Notes under the pieces: generated by a model | Seen by the model: only the letters and a program-made list of their open reading frames with translations | What the model was told of the DNA's origin: nothing | Databases searched by the model: none | NCBI RefSeq assembly: GCF_030580855.1 | Contig: NZ_JAUQOP010000015.1 | Coordinates: 51,461-115,460 of the forward strand | From: Pseudomonas citrullilanati | GTDB lineage: Bacteria > Pseudomonadota > Gammaproteobacteria > Pseudomonadales > Pseudomonadaceae | Length of the DNA stretch: 64,000 bases | Direction: 5' to 3' | Made by a program: the position numbers and the translations under genes | Shown: positions 21,817 through 31,151 of the stretch, piece by piece | Layout of the letters: each line of letters starts with the position of its first letter | How positions within the stretch are numbered: position 1 is the first letter of the stretch

Positions 21817-22848
21817 ATGAAGTTACTGAAATCCACCCTGGCTGTCGTGACTGCAGCAGCTGTGCTCGGTGTCAGCGGTTTCGCGCAGGCGGGTGCAACC
21901 CTGGACGCGGTACAGAAGAAGGGTTTCGTGCAATGCGGCGTGAGTGACGGCCTGCCGGGTTTCTCGGTGCCTGACTCGTCCGGCAAGATCGTCGGCATCG
22001 ACGCTGACTTCTGCCGCGCCGTGGCCGCTGCCGTGTTCGGCGACGCGACCAAGGTCAAGTTCAGCCAGTTGAACGCCAAGGAGCGCTTCACCGCGCTGCA
22101 ATCGGGCGAAATCGACGTACTTTCGCGCAACTCCACCATGACCAGCTCCCGTGACGCGGGCATGGGCCTGAAGTTTCCAGGCTTCATCACCTACTACGAC
22201 GGCATCGGCTTCCTGGCGAACAACAAGCTGGGTGTGAAGAGCGCCAAGGAACTGGACGGCGCGACCATCTGCATCCAGGCCGGTACCACCACCGAGCTGA
22301 ACGTGTCCGACTACTTCCGCGCCAACGGCCTGAAGTACACCCCGATCACCTTCGACACCTCCGATGAAAGCGCCAAGTCGCTGGAATCCGGTCGTTGCGA
22401 CGTGCTGACCTCCGACAAGTCCCAGCTGTTCGCCCAGCGCAGCAAGCTGGCTTCGCCGAAGGACTACGTCGTCCTGCCGGAAACCATTTCCAAGGAGCCA
22501 CTGGGCCCGGTCGTGCGTAACGGCGACGACGAGTGGCTGGCGATCGTGCGTTGGACCGGCTACGCGCTGCTCAACGCCGAAGAAGCGGGCGTGACCTCGA
22601 AGAACGTCGAGGCCGAAGCCAAGTCCACCAAGAACCCTGACGTCGCTCGTATGCTGGGCGCCGACGGTGAGTACGGCAAGGACCTGAAACTGCCGAAGGA
22701 CTGGGTCGTCCAGATCGTCAAGCAAGTCGGCAACTACGGTGAAATGTTCGAGCGCAACCTGGGCAAGAGCACTCCGCTTGAAATCGACCGCGGCCTGAAC
22801 GCGCTGTGGAACGCTGGCGGCATCCAATACGCACCACCAGTGCGCTGA
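21817..22848 (+). CDS. aapJ: General L-amino acid ABC transporter, periplasmic binding protein AapJ
   Basis: 343 residues with a signal peptide (ALGVSGFAQA). AapJ-type binders accept a broad range of L-amino acids, especially glutamate and glutamine relatives. It shows the family segments KGFVQCGVSDGLPGFS, NSTMTSSRDAGMGLKF and NGDDEWLAIVRW. First gene of aapJQMP with 65-bp and shorter gaps to the next genes, so a single operon is likely. GGAGG 5 nt before the ATG supports the start. Confidence 0.95.
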   Translation: MKLLKSTLAVVTAAAVLGVSGFAQAGATLDAVQKKGFVQCGVSDGLPGFSVPDSSGKIVGIDADFCRAVAAAVFGDATKVKFSQLNAKERFTALQSGEIDVLSRNSTMTSSRDAGMGLKFPGFITYYDGIGFLANNKLGVKSAKELDGATICIQAGTTTELNVSDYFRANGLKYTPITFDTSDESAKSLESGRCDVLTSDKSQLFAQRSKLASPKDYVVLPETISKEPLGPVVRNGDDEWLAIVRWTGYALLNAEEAGVTSKNVEAEAKSTKNPDVARMLGADGEYGKDLKLPKDWVVQIVKQVGNYGEMFERNLGKSTPLEIDRGLNALWNAGGIQYAPPVR

Positions 22849-22913
22849 TGGTTCTATCACCCGGTGGGCCAACCACCGGGTGATGTTCTGTTCCATTCTT
22901 TGCGGGGCACTTC

Positions 22914-24095
22914 ATGCAAAATTCAATCGGCGCACCAAAGCAGAGGCTCAGCCTCAGCGATCCAAAAGTGCGTGCGTGGGTATTTCAGATCGTCACGGTC
23001 GTGGCGGTCATCGCGTTGGGCTGGTACCTGTTCGACAATACGCAGACCAACCTTCAGCACCGGGGCATCACCTCCGGTTTCGGCTTCCTGGAACGCAGTG
23101 CCGGGTTCGGCATTGCCCAACACCTGATCGACTACACCGAAGCGGACAGCTATGCCCGCGTCTTCGTGATCGGTTTGCTCAACACGCTGCTGGTGACCTT
23201 CATCGGCGTGATCCTGGCAACCATCCTCGGCTTCATCATCGGTGTCGCACGCTTGTCGCAGAACTGGATCATCTCCAAGCTGGCGACGGTCTACGTGGAG
23301 GTTTTCCGCAACATCCCGCCGCTGCTGCAAATCCTGTTCTGGTACTTCGCGGTATTCCTGAGCATGCCGGGGCCGCGGGCCGCCCACAACTTCGGCGACA
23401 CTTTCTTCGTCAGCAGCCGTGGCTTGAACATGCCGGCCGCCCTGGTGGCGGACGGGTTCTGGCCGTTCGTTGTCAGCGTGGTGCTGGCGATCGTCGCCAT
23501 CGTGCTGATGACCCGCTGGGCCAACAAGCGTTTCGAAGCGACCGGCGAGCCGTTCCACAAGTTCTGGGCCGGCCTGGCGCTGTTCCTGGTGATCCCGGCC
23601 TTGAGCGCGCTGCTGTTCGGTGCGCCGGTGCATTGGGAGATGCCGCAGCTCAAGGGCTTCAACTTCGTCGGCGGCTGGGTGTTGATCCCGGAACTGCTGG
23701 CCTTGACCCTGGCCTTGACGGTGTACACCGCGGCGTTCATCGCCGAGATCGTGCGTTCGGGCATCAAGTCGGTCAGCCATGGCCAGACCGAGGCGGCTCG
23801 CTCCCTGGGCCTGCGCAACGGTCCGACCCTGCGCAAGGTGATCATCCCGCAAGCCCTGCGCGTGATCATTCCGCCGCTGACCAGCCAATACCTGAACCTG
23901 GCGAAGAACTCCTCCCTGGCCGCCGGCATCGGCTACCCGGAAATGGTCTCGCTGTTCGCCGGCACGGTGTTGAACCAGACCGGCCAGGCCATCGAGGTGA
24001 TCGCGATCACCATGAGTGTGTACCTGGCGATCAGTATCAGCATTTCCTTGCTGATGAACTGGTACAACAAGCGCATTGCGCTGATCGAGCGGTGA
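22914..24095 (+). CDS. aapQ: General L-amino acid ABC transporter permease AapQ
   Basis: 393-residue inner-membrane permease. An N-terminal transmembrane segment (VFQIVTVVAVIALGWYLF) and later clusters fit the long AapQ type. The ABC-permease coupling loop is EAARSLGLRNGPTLRKVIIP (about 300-320). It pairs with AapM to form the membrane channel. Confidence 0.95.
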   Translation: MQNSIGAPKQRLSLSDPKVRAWVFQIVTVVAVIALGWYLFDNTQTNLQHRGITSGFGFLERSAGFGIAQHLIDYTEADSYARVFVIGLLNTLLVTFIGVILATILGFIIGVARLSQNWIISKLATVYVEVFRNIPPLLQILFWYFAVFLSMPGPRAAHNFGDTFFVSSRGLNMPAALVADGFWPFVVSVVLAIVAIVLMTRWANKRFEATGEPFHKFWAGLALFLVIPALSALLFGAPVHWEMPQLKGFNFVGGWVLIPELLALTLALTVYTAAFIAEIVRSGIKSVSHGQTEAARSLGLRNGPTLRKVIIPQALRVIIPPLTSQYLNLAKNSSLAAGIGYPEMVSLFAGTVLNQTGQAIEVIAITMSVYLAISISISLLMNWYNKRIALIER

Positions 24096-24105
24096 GGAAA
24101 CGCGC

Positions 24106-25203
24106 ATGACATCCCATACTTTCAAGCCTGACATGCCGCCACCGAGCAACAGCATCGGTGTGGTGGCGTGGGTGCGCGCCAACATGTTCTCCAGCTGGAT
24201 CAACACGCTGCTGACCCTGTTCGCGTTCTACCTGATCTACCTGATCATCCCGCCGCTGCTGCACTGGGCGATCCTGGATGCCAACTGGGTCGGCACCACG
24301 CGCGCCGACTGCACCAAGGAAGGCGCCTGCTGGGTGTTCATCCAGCAGCGTTTCGGCCAATTCATGTATGGCTATTACCCGACGGAGCTGCGCTGGCGCG
24401 TGGACCTCACGGTGTGGCTGGCCGTGATCGGCGCGGCGCCGTTGTTCATCTCGCGCTTCCCGCGCAAGGCGATCTACGGCCTGAGCTTCCTGGTGGTGTA
24501 CCCGATTGTCGCCTGGTGCCTGCTGCACGGTGGCGTGTTCGGCCTCGATACCGTGGCGACCAGCCAATGGGGCGGCCTGATGCTGACCCTGGTGATCGCC
24601 ACCGTCGGCATCGCCGGCGCCCTGCCGCTGGGCATCGTCCTGGCCCTGGGCCGGCGTTCGAACCTGCCGGCGATCCGGGTGGTCTGCGTTACCTTCATCG
24701 AGTTCTGGCGCGGCGTGCCATTGATCACGGTGCTGTTCATGTCGTCGGTGATGCTGCCGCTGTTCCTGCCCGAGGGCATGAACTTCGACAAGCTGCTGCG
24801 GGCACTGATCGGGGTGATCCTGTTCCAGTCGGCCTACGTGGCCGAAGTGGTGCGGGGCGGCCTGCAAGCCATTCCCAAGGGGCAGTACGAAGCGGCCGCG
24901 GCGATGGGCCTCGGTTACTGGCGCAGCATGGGCCTGGTGATCCTGCCGCAAGCCCTGAAGCTGGTGATCCCGGGTATCGTCAACACCTTCATCGCCCTGT
25001 TCAAGGACACGAGCCTGGTGATCATCATCGGCCTGTTCGACCTGCTCAACAGCGTGAAACAAGCCGCCGCCGACCCGAAATGGCTGGGCATGGCGACTGA
25101 AGGCTACGTGTTCGCCGCCCTGGTGTTCTGGATTTTCTGTTTTGGTATGTCCCGCTATTCCATGCATTTGGAACGCAAGCTGGACACTGGCCACAAGCGT
25201 TAG
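24106..25203 (+). CDS. aapM: General L-amino acid ABC transporter permease AapM
   Basis: 365-residue permease with several transmembrane segments and the coupling loop EAAAAMGLGYWRSMGLVILP in the C-terminal third. It follows aapQ by 10 bp and precedes aapP by 10 bp. Confidence 0.95.
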   Translation: MTSHTFKPDMPPPSNSIGVVAWVRANMFSSWINTLLTLFAFYLIYLIIPPLLHWAILDANWVGTTRADCTKEGACWVFIQQRFGQFMYGYYPTELRWRVDLTVWLAVIGAAPLFISRFPRKAIYGLSFLVVYPIVAWCLLHGGVFGLDTVATSQWGGLMLTLVIATVGIAGALPLGIVLALGRRSNLPAIRVVCVTFIEFWRGVPLITVLFMSSVMLPLFLPEGMNFDKLLRALIGVILFQSAYVAEVVRGGLQAIPKGQYEAAAAMGLGYWRSMGLVILPQALKLVIPGIVNTFIALFKDTSLVIIIGLFDLLNSVKQAAADPKWLGMATEGYVFAALVFWIFCFGMSRYSMHLERKLDTGHKR

Positions 25204-25213
25204 GAGTTGACTC

Positions 25214-25978
25214 ATGAGTGAAGCGATCAAACAGCCTGTGAGCCCTGAAGGCATTATTCAGATGCAGGGCGTCAACAAATGGTACGGCCAGTTCCACGTG
25301 TTGAAGGACATCAACCTGAACGTCAAGCAGGGCGAGCGTATCGTGCTGTGCGGTCCGTCGGGCTCCGGCAAATCCACCACCATCCGCTGCCTCAATCGCC
25401 TGGAAGAACACCAGCAGGGCCGCATCGTGGTGGACGGCGTTGAATTGACCAACGACCTCAAGCAGATCGAAGCGATCCGCCGTGAAGTCGGCATGGTGTT
25501 CCAGCACTTCAACCTGTTCCCGCACCTGACCATCCTGCAGAACTGCACCCTGGCGCCGATGTGGGTACGCAAGATGCCCAAGCGCAAGGCCGAGGAAATC
25601 GCCATGCATTACCTGGAGCGCGTGCGCATTCCAGAGCAGGCGCACAAATACCCGGGCCAGCTCTCCGGCGGCCAGCAGCAGCGTGTGGCCATCGCCCGTG
25701 CCCTGTGCATGAAGCCGAAGATCATGCTGTTCGACGAACCGACCTCGGCCCTCGACCCGGAAATGGTCAAGGAAGTACTCGACACCATGATCGGCCTGGC
25801 CGAGGACGGCATGACCATGCTATGCGTGACCCACGAAATGGGCTTCGCCCGCACCGTGGCCAACCGCGTGATCTTCATGGACAAGGGTGAAATCGTCGAG
25901 CAGGCCGCGCCGAACGACTTCTTCGACAACCCGCAGAACGACCGCACCAAGCTGTTCCTGAGCCAGATCCTGCATTGA
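25214..25978 (+). CDS. aapP: General L-amino acid ABC transporter ATPase AapP
   Basis: 254-residue ATP-binding subunit. Walker [10 protein letters not shown] (about 50-58), the signature LSGGQQQR, Walker [14 protein letters not shown] and the switch histidine in [10 protein letters not shown] are all present. Last gene of aapJQMP, followed by a strong terminator. Confidence 0.97.
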   Translation: MSEAIKQPVSPEGIIQMQGVNKWYGQFHVLKDINLNVKQGERIVLCGPSGSGKSTTIRCLNRLEEHQQGRIVVDGVELTNDLKQIEAIRREVGMVFQHFNLFPHLTILQNCTLAPMWVRKMPKRKAEEIAMHYLERVRIPEQAHKYPGQLSGGQQQRVAIARALCMKPKIMLFDEPTSALDPEMVKEVLDTMIGLAEDGMTMLCVTHEMGFARTVANRVIFMDKGEIVEQAAPNDFFDNPQNDRTKLFLSQILH

Positions 25979-26000
25979 TCCGACCTTAGGCAGTGAAATG

Positions 26001-26027
26001 AACCCGGACTTGTCCGGGTTTATTTTT
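26001..26027 (+). terminator. Intrinsic terminator of aapJQMP
   Basis: AACCCGGAC-TT-GTCCGGGTT stem followed by TATTTTT, 23 bp after aapP. Confidence 0.93.
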
Positions 26028-26037
26028 AATGGACCGC

Positions 26038-26520
26038 TCAGCAAGCCGTGAGGGTCTCGTGTTCCTTGTGCACCGTCGTTTTGAATTGCCGCAAGTCTGC
26101 GTCTTCAGCGAAGGCATGGGCATCGGCAAGCAAATGCGGATAGCGATCAAGCAGGCGCATCAGCAAGATCAACGCCTTGGGTGGCACTACCTCGCCGCGC
26201 TCGTAGCGGGAAAACGCATTGTGTCCTCCGCCCGATAGCAGCAGTACCGCTTCCTTTTGCGATAGATGCAGTTTGCGCCGGACACGTTTGATCTCTTCGC
26301 CGATCATTCGCCTGGCCGCGTTGACCAGCTCATCACCTGCGTGGTCGTAGCGATCCGAGCAGCTTGAATCGAGCTCGACTTCGCCGCACATCTGACATTC
26401 CCAGCCAGACAAGTCATCGACCCGGCGTTCCAGTCCCTTGACGCTCATGGTTTCGCCGCGACCTTCGAAATGCAACATGCCCTCCGGGGCACCACAGCTG
26501 AAGCATTGCTGGTGTTTCAT
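26038..26520 (-). CDS. mqsA: MqsA antitoxin (zinc finger plus HTH)
   Basis: 160 residues. The N-terminal zinc-binding domain has C6/C9 and C42/C45, the arrangement known in E. coli MqsA (C3, C6, C37, C40). The C-terminal helix-turn-helix (LSQKEAVLLLSGGGHNAFSRYERGEVVPP) should bind the operator upstream of mqsR. It has about 29 more residues than E. coli MqsA, mostly at the C terminus. It neutralises MqsR; toxin first, antitoxin second, overlapping by 4 bp. Confidence 0.93.
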   Translation of the reverse strand: MKHQQCFSCGAPEGMLHFEGRGETMSVKGLERRVDDLSGWECQMCGEVELDSSCSDRYDHAGDELVNAARRMIGEEIKRVRRKLHLSQKEAVLLLSGGGHNAFSRYERGEVVPPKALILLMRLLDRYPHLLADAHAFAEDADLRQFKTTVHKEHETLTAC

Positions 26521-26828
26521 GAGTTTTTCTCCTTGAAGGAAATTACCGGTGGGCCTCCGCTGGGACGGTACGTCACCTTCAGGTAAATCTGCAGGCCGTG
26601 TGAATTGGCGTGGTAGACGTCATGCCAGACTCGATGGTCGTCATAGGTGGTCATCGATTTATAGAACTGTTTTCGCCCAAGCCCATGGATGACCTGCTGC
26701 ATGTCCGAGACGTTCAAACCGAGCGTCCGAGCAGTGTTCTTCGCAGTGCTGGTGAAAGCTTTCCCTTTAAGCCGCCTGACATCCGCCTGTATCGCCACCA
26801 AGGCGTAATGGGGTGTGTTCTTTTCCAT
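26517..26828 (-). CDS. mqsR: MqsR mRNA interferase toxin
   Basis: 103 residues of the RelE-like fold: MEKNTPHYAL at the start, FYKSMTTYDDH, VWHDVYH, IYLKVTYR and VISFKEK at the end. E. coli MqsR cuts mRNA at GCU/GCC; its key residues K56, Y81 and K96 correspond to K57, Y82 and K99 here, while Q68 is His69. With mqsA it forms a type II toxin-antitoxin pair. Confidence 0.92.
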   Translation of the reverse strand: MEKNTPHYALVAIQADVRRLKGKAFTSTAKNTARTLGLNVSDMQQVIHGLGRKQFYKSMTTYDDHRVWHDVYHANSHGLQIYLKVTYRPSGGPPVISFKEKNS

Positions 26829-26851
26829 GGAACGGTATGCCTTGTCCTTAA

Positions 26852-26870
26852 ATTACCCTTAAAGGGTAAT
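26852..26870 (-). promoter_or_regulatory. Palindromic operator of mqsRA
   Basis: ATTACCCTTAAAGGGTAAT is a perfect 9-1-9 palindrome 23 bp upstream of the mqsR ATG. E. coli MqsA binds a similar palindrome, TAACCTTTTAGGTTA, in its own promoter, so this is very likely the autoregulatory site. Confidence 0.8.
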
Positions 26871-26958
26871 GCTGACTAATCGAAAATTTCGCTCGTTTGC
26901 CGTTCCATGACCCTAGGCGGTTGCCGTCCTACGCGAAGCTGACTAACATGTCAGGAAA

Positions 26959-26979
26959 TTCATCCTATGATTGGATGAA
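26959..26979 (+). promoter_or_regulatory. Candidate operator of the FadR-type regulator
   Basis: TTCATCC-TATGATT-GGATGAA, a perfect 7-bp inverted repeat, ends 12 bp before the ATG at 26992. The position would allow autorepression. Confidence 0.5.
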
Positions 26980-26991
26980 AAGGCGAGTCCA

Positions 26992-27651
26992 ATGTCAGAT
27001 ATTTCTCCACTCATAAAGCGCTCCCTGGTCGACCAAGCCCTGGAACAGTTACGCCAGCGCATCCGTGAGGGTGTCTGGGCCGTCGGCCAGCGCTTGCCTA
27101 CCGAGCCGGAGTTGGTGGCCGAGCTGGGGATCAGTCGCAATACCGTGCGCGAGGCCATGCGGGTGCTGGCGTTTTCCGGGTTGATCGAGATCCGCCAGGG
27201 GGACGGGAGTTATGTCCGGGCGACGGTCGATCCGCTGGACACCGTCAAGGTGTTGTCGCGCTGCTCACTGGATCAGGCCCGCGAGACCCGCCATATCCTT
27301 GAAGTCGAAGCCATCGGCCTGGCCGCATTGCGCCGCACCGACGACGACCTGCTTGGGTTGCGCCAGGCCCTGGCTGCCAGCGGTGAGCACTACCATGGCG
27401 ACCTGGAGCACTACATCGCCTGCGACCTGGTGTTCCACCGGCGCTTGGTGGATGCCGCGCACAACCCGGCGCTCAGCGAGCTGTATGGCTATTTTTCCAG
27501 CGTGATCGGCGCACAGTTGCGCCAGACCCTCAACATCGCCCCCCGTCATCAACACGTGTTCGACCTGCACGTCGACATCCTCGATGCCGTCGAGCAACAG
27601 GATCCGCAACGGGCCAAGTCCCTGTGCCGGCAGTTGATCAATGAACCCTGA
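26992..27651 (+). CDS. FadR-subfamily GntR transcriptional regulator
   Basis: 219 residues from the ATG at 26992; a TTG at 26971 would add seven residues but overlaps the palindrome. The winged helix (RLPTEPELVAELGISRNTVREAMRVLAFSGLI) is followed by an FCD ligand-binding domain (about 80-215), whose helices carry the metal/ligand residues D and H (CDLVFHRRLVDAA, HVDILDA). Its stop lies 11 bp inside the next gene, an MFS transporter, so it most likely controls that transporter. The effector is unknown. Confidence 0.88.
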   Translation: MSDISPLIKRSLVDQALEQLRQRIREGVWAVGQRLPTEPELVAELGISRNTVREAMRVLAFSGLIEIRQGDGSYVRATVDPLDTVKVLSRCSLDQARETRHILEVEAIGLAALRRTDDDLLGLRQALAASGEHYHGDLEHYIACDLVFHRRLVDAAHNPALSELYGYFSSVIGAQLRQTLNIAPRHQHVFDLHVDILDAVEQQDPQRAKSLCRQLINEP

Positions 27652-28969
27652 AACCGAGTTTTCCATGTCCCGTGACCCGCTACACCGCAGCCCCTCGACA
27701 ACGCCCCGGCGCGCCGCCGAACTCGAAGAATTGTTGATCGACGCCGAAGCTGACGACGAGCAGGCGCAGGCGAGCCCTCCGCTCGTGCGCCGGCCCTGGT
27801 TGCTGCTGGTTGGCCTGATTCTGGTAGCGCTGAACTTGCGCCCGGCATTGTCGAGCATGGCGCCGCTGCTCAGTGAAGTGTCCAGGAGCCTCGGGCTTTC
27901 GGCGGCCCAGGCCGGTTTGCTGACGACGCTGCCGGTGTTGTGCCTGGGCCTGTTCGCGCCGTTGGCGCCGGTACTGGCGCGACGGTTCGGCGCCGAGCGT
28001 GTGGTGCTGGGCATCCTGCTGACACTGGCCGGGGGGATCATCCTGCGCAGTTCGTTCGGCCAGGTCGGATTGTTCGTCGGCAGTCTCCTGGCGGGCGCCA
28101 GCATCGGGGTGATCGGCGTGCTGCTGCCGGGCATCGTCAAGCGCGACTTCGCCAGGCAGGCCGGCACCATGACCGGCGTCTACACCATGGCCCTGTGCCT
28201 GGGAGCGGCGATGGCCGCCGGGGCCACCGTGCCCTTGAGCGAACACCTGGACCATCGCTGGACCCTCGGCCTGGGCTTCTGGGCGGTGCCGGCGTTGCTG
28301 GCTGCGCTGTGCTGGCTGCCGCAAGTGGGGCAGAAGCACGGGGCCCACCAGGTGGCGTATCGGGTCCGCGGCTTGCTGCGCGATCCGCTGGCCTGGCAAG
28401 TCACGCTGTACATGGGGCTGCAGTCGTCCCTGGCCTACATCGTGTTCGGCTGGCTGCCATCGATCCTCATCGGGCGCGGCCTGAGCCCGACCCAGGCCGG
28501 GCTGGTGCTGTCCGGCTCGGTCATCGTCCAGCTGGTCAGCTCCCTGGCCGCGCCCTGGTTGGCGACGCGCGGCAAGGACCAACGGCTGGCCATCGTGCTC
28601 GTCATGCTCATGACCCTCGGCGGGCTGTTCGGTTGCCTTTATGCGCCGATCGACGGCCTGTGGGGCTGGGCGATCCTGCTGGGCCTGGGCCAGGGCGCCA
28701 CGTTCAGCCTGGCGCTGACGCTGATCGTCCTGCGCTCGCGGGATGCCCACGTGGCGGCGAACCTGTCCAGCATGGCCCAGGGCTTTGGCTACACCCTGGC
28801 ATCGCTGGGGCCGTTCGCGGTGGGTGTGGTCCATGACTTGACCGGCGGTTGGGACGCCCTGGGCTGGATCTTCGGCCTGGTCGGCCTGGGTGCGATCATC
28901 GCCGGCGTCGGGGCTGGCAGGGCGCGGTACGTCGGCGTCAGCAGCGAGCGGGTCACCGGGCTTCGTTGA
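27641..28969 (+). CDS. MFS transporter of the CynX/NimT family
   Basis: 442 residues with about 12 transmembrane segments after a hydrophilic N-terminal tail of 40 residues. The first segment (RPWLLLVGLILVALNLRPAL) and GLFAPLAPVLARRFGAERVV are typical of the CynX/NimT (cyanate/2-nitroimidazole) group. The frame opens with ATG at 27641, overlapping the regulator by 11 bp; ATG at 27665 is an alternative. Substrate not predictable. Confidence 0.87.
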   Translation: MNPETEFSMSRDPLHRSPSTTPRRAAELEELLIDAEADDEQAQASPPLVRRPWLLLVGLILVALNLRPALSSMAPLLSEVSRSLGLSAAQAGLLTTLPVLCLGLFAPLAPVLARRFGAERVVLGILLTLAGGIILRSSFGQVGLFVGSLLAGASIGVIGVLLPGIVKRDFARQAGTMTGVYTMALCLGAAMAAGATVPLSEHLDHRWTLGLGFWAVPALLAALCWLPQVGQKHGAHQVAYRVRGLLRDPLAWQVTLYMGLQSSLAYIVFGWLPSILIGRGLSPTQAGLVLSGSVIVQLVSSLAAPWLATRGKDQRLAIVLVMLMTLGGLFGCLYAPIDGLWGWAILLGLGQGATFSLALTLIVLRSRDAHVAANLSSMAQGFGYTLASLGPFAVGVVHDLTGGWDALGWIFGLVGLGAIIAGVGAGRARYVGVSSERVTGLR

Positions 28970-29056
28970 TGTCATTTTCATGGCGAATGACGATAGTCTT
29001 CATCGCCAAGGCAGATTATCGTGCAGGTCTACTGAAACGAATGCCGGAGTCTGTCC

Positions 29057-29527
29057 ATGAGTGATGCCCACAACGCCCTGATCACCCGTTTTTACCAGGC
29101 CTTCCAGCGGCTGGACGCCGAAGCCATGAGCGCCTGCTACACCGACGACGTGGTGTTCAGCGACCCGGCGTTCGGCGTGCTGCGCGGCCGTGACGCGGGC
29201 GACATGTGGCGCATGCTCACCACCCGGGCCAAGGACTTTTCCCTGACCTTCGACGGCGTGCGCAGCGATGAACGCACCGGCGGCGCCCATTGGGTGGCCA
29301 CCTACCTGTTCAGCCAGACCGGTAACGTCGTGATCAACGACATCCAGGCGCGCTTCGTTTTCCGCGATGGCAAGATCTGCGAGCACCACGACAGTTTCGA
29401 TTTGTGGCGCTGGTCCCGCCAGGCACTGGGCACCAAGGGCCTGTTGCTGGGCTGGACGCCACTGGTGCGCAACGCGGTCCGGGCCCAGGCGCTCAAGGGG
29501 CTGCGGGCGTTCCAGGCCAGTCGCTGA
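29057..29527 (+). CDS. SnoaL/NTF2-like family protein
   Basis: 156 residues with the alpha+beta cone fold pattern of NTF2-like proteins ([32 protein letters not shown] at the start, [18 protein letters not shown] in the sheet). Members include polyketide cyclases, isomerases and stress proteins; no specific reaction can be assigned. The 40 bp to the following GIY-YIG gene suggests cotranscription. Confidence 0.8.
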   Translation: MSDAHNALITRFYQAFQRLDAEAMSACYTDDVVFSDPAFGVLRGRDAGDMWRMLTTRAKDFSLTFDGVRSDERTGGAHWVATYLFSQTGNVVINDIQARFVFRDGKICEHHDSFDLWRWSRQALGTKGLLLGWTPLVRNAVRAQALKGLRAFQASR

Positions 29528-29567
29528 TAAGATCGCGGCTTGTTTCTGCGTCCCTGTTGAACATCCC

Positions 29568-29912
29568 GTGACGACCGCCAACGAACTGTCCGACCTGCCT
29601 GTCGAGAACCCCGCCGAACCGGGCAAGCCCTGGTTCGTCTACCTGGTGCGCGCCGCCAATGGCTCGCTGTACTGTGGCATCAGCGATGACCCGGTAAGGC
29701 GTTTTGCCAAGCACCGGAGTGGCAAGGGCGCGCGTTTCTTCCTGTCCAGCCCGGCCGTGGCGCTGGTGTACACCGAAGCGTGCCGCGACAAGGGCGAGGC
29801 CCTGCGCCAGGAACGCTTGATCAAGAAGCTCAGGAAAAGCGCCAAGGAGTGCCTGGTGGCCAGTGTCGCGCCGCTCATCAACGGCACTGATACACCTTCA
29901 TCAGGCCAGTAG
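29568..29912 (+). CDS. GIY-YIG domain protein (UPF0213/YhbQ-like)
   Basis: 114 residues from a GTG at 29568; the start is uncertain because no strong ribosome binding site is visible. The domain reads [22 protein letters not shown], with the usual GIY replaced by VYL and YIG by CGI, then the arginine, and [12 protein letters not shown] with the metal-binding glutamate. E. coli YhbQ/YhbP-region proteins of this type are single-domain and implicated in nucleic acid repair, but the function is not settled. Confidence 0.85.
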   Translation: MTTANELSDLPVENPAEPGKPWFVYLVRAANGSLYCGISDDPVRRFAKHRSGKGARFFLSSPAVALVYTEACRDKGEALRQERLIKKLRKSAKECLVASVAPLINGTDTPSSGQ

Positions 29913-29968
29913 GCTGCCTCGACGTGGCGCGCTAAGCTGCTAGCCTCATTCCTGCAGTGGCCAATTCC

Positions 29969-30901
29969 ATGTCAGAGCTGATCCTTCATCATTACCCGAC
30001 GTCTCCTTTCGCGGAAAAAGCCCGGCTGCTGCTGGGGTTCAAGGGCCTGTCCTGGCGCTCGGTGCACATTCCGCCGATGATGCCCAAGCCCGACCTTACG
30101 GCATTGACGGGGGGTTATCGCAAGACGCCGGTGTTGCAGGTCGGCGCCGATGTCTATTGCGACACGTCCCTGATCGCCCGCCGCCTGGAGCAGGAAAAGG
30201 CCTCGCCGGCGTTATTCCCCGAAGGCCGGGAAATGATCGCGGCGTCCTTTGCGACGTGGGCCGATTCGGTGGTGTTCCAGCATGCGGTGAGCCTGGTATT
30301 CCAGCCAGAATCCATCGCTGTGCGCTTCGCCAAACTGCCGCCCGAGGCCATCAAGGCGTTCATCACCGACCGTGCCGGTCTTTTCAGCGGCGGTAGCGCC
30401 ACGCGTTTGGCGGCCGAGCAGGCCAAGCATCAATGGCCCACGATCATGGCACGTCTGGAACAGCAGTTGCAGCGCGAGGCAGGGGACTTCCTGCTGGGCG
30501 AGCCCTCGATCGCCGACTTCGCCATGGCCCATCCGCTGTGGTTCCTCAAGGGCACCCCGGTGACCTCGCCGCTGGTGGACGCGTATCCGGCTGTTTCGGC
30601 ATGGTTGGCAAGGGTGCTGGGTTTCGGCCATGGCGCGTCGAGCCAGATGAGTGCCGAAGAAGCCTTGGACGTTGCCCGCAACGCGACACCGGCAGCGCTG
30701 CCGGATGAGGTATTCGATGAGCCGAACGGATTCGCGGCAGGGCAGCAGGTGACCATTGCCGCGACGGACTATGGCGTCGATCCGGTGGCCGGGAAGTTGT
30801 TGTTTGCCGGCAGCGAAGAATTGATTCTGCGTCGCGAAGACGAGCGTGGCGGGGTGGTGCATGTGCACTTTCCACGGCTGAGTTTTAGGTTGTCAAACTG
30901 A
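29969..30901 (+). CDS. Glutathione S-transferase-like protein
   Basis: 310 residues from ATG 29969. The N-terminal thioredoxin-like domain (ELILHHYPTSPFAEKARLLLGFKGL, with GYRKTPVLQVGADVYCDTSLIARRLE for glutathione binding) is followed by an all-helical GST domain and about 80 extra C-terminal residues with unassigned function. Cytosolic. Substrate unknown. Confidence 0.87.
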   Translation: MSELILHHYPTSPFAEKARLLLGFKGLSWRSVHIPPMMPKPDLTALTGGYRKTPVLQVGADVYCDTSLIARRLEQEKASPALFPEGREMIAASFATWADSVVFQHAVSLVFQPESIAVRFAKLPPEAIKAFITDRAGLFSGGSATRLAAEQAKHQWPTIMARLEQQLQREAGDFLLGEPSIADFAMAHPLWFLKGTPVTSPLVDAYPAVSAWLARVLGFGHGASSQMSAEEALDVARNATPAALPDEVFDEPNGFAAGQQVTIAATDYGVDPVAGKLLFAGSEELILRREDERGGVVHVHFPRLSFRLSN

Positions 30902-31151
30902 TGTTCGAGTTGAATGAAGACTTTGCAATTGAAGTGGCGGCTTGAATGACTTTCAAGTTGTTATTTGCTCGGCGAGTAAATCTAATTTTTCAGTGTTGAT
31001 GTTTTGGAATAAGTCTTATTGCTATAACATATAAAATACTGTCAACAGTGACAGTGGTTAGTCGTGTGAAACAAAAATATATTTTCTGTGAGCTGAAGGT
31101 GTAGTTACGGATGTATCTGGCGCTCACCTAAAAATCGGTCAGGAGAAAAAC
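30902..31151 (+). other. AT-rich gap before the Ig-like gene
   Basis: 250 bp with clearly lower GC than the rest of the window and no credible gene. It presumably holds the promoter of the following small gene. Confidence 0.5.
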
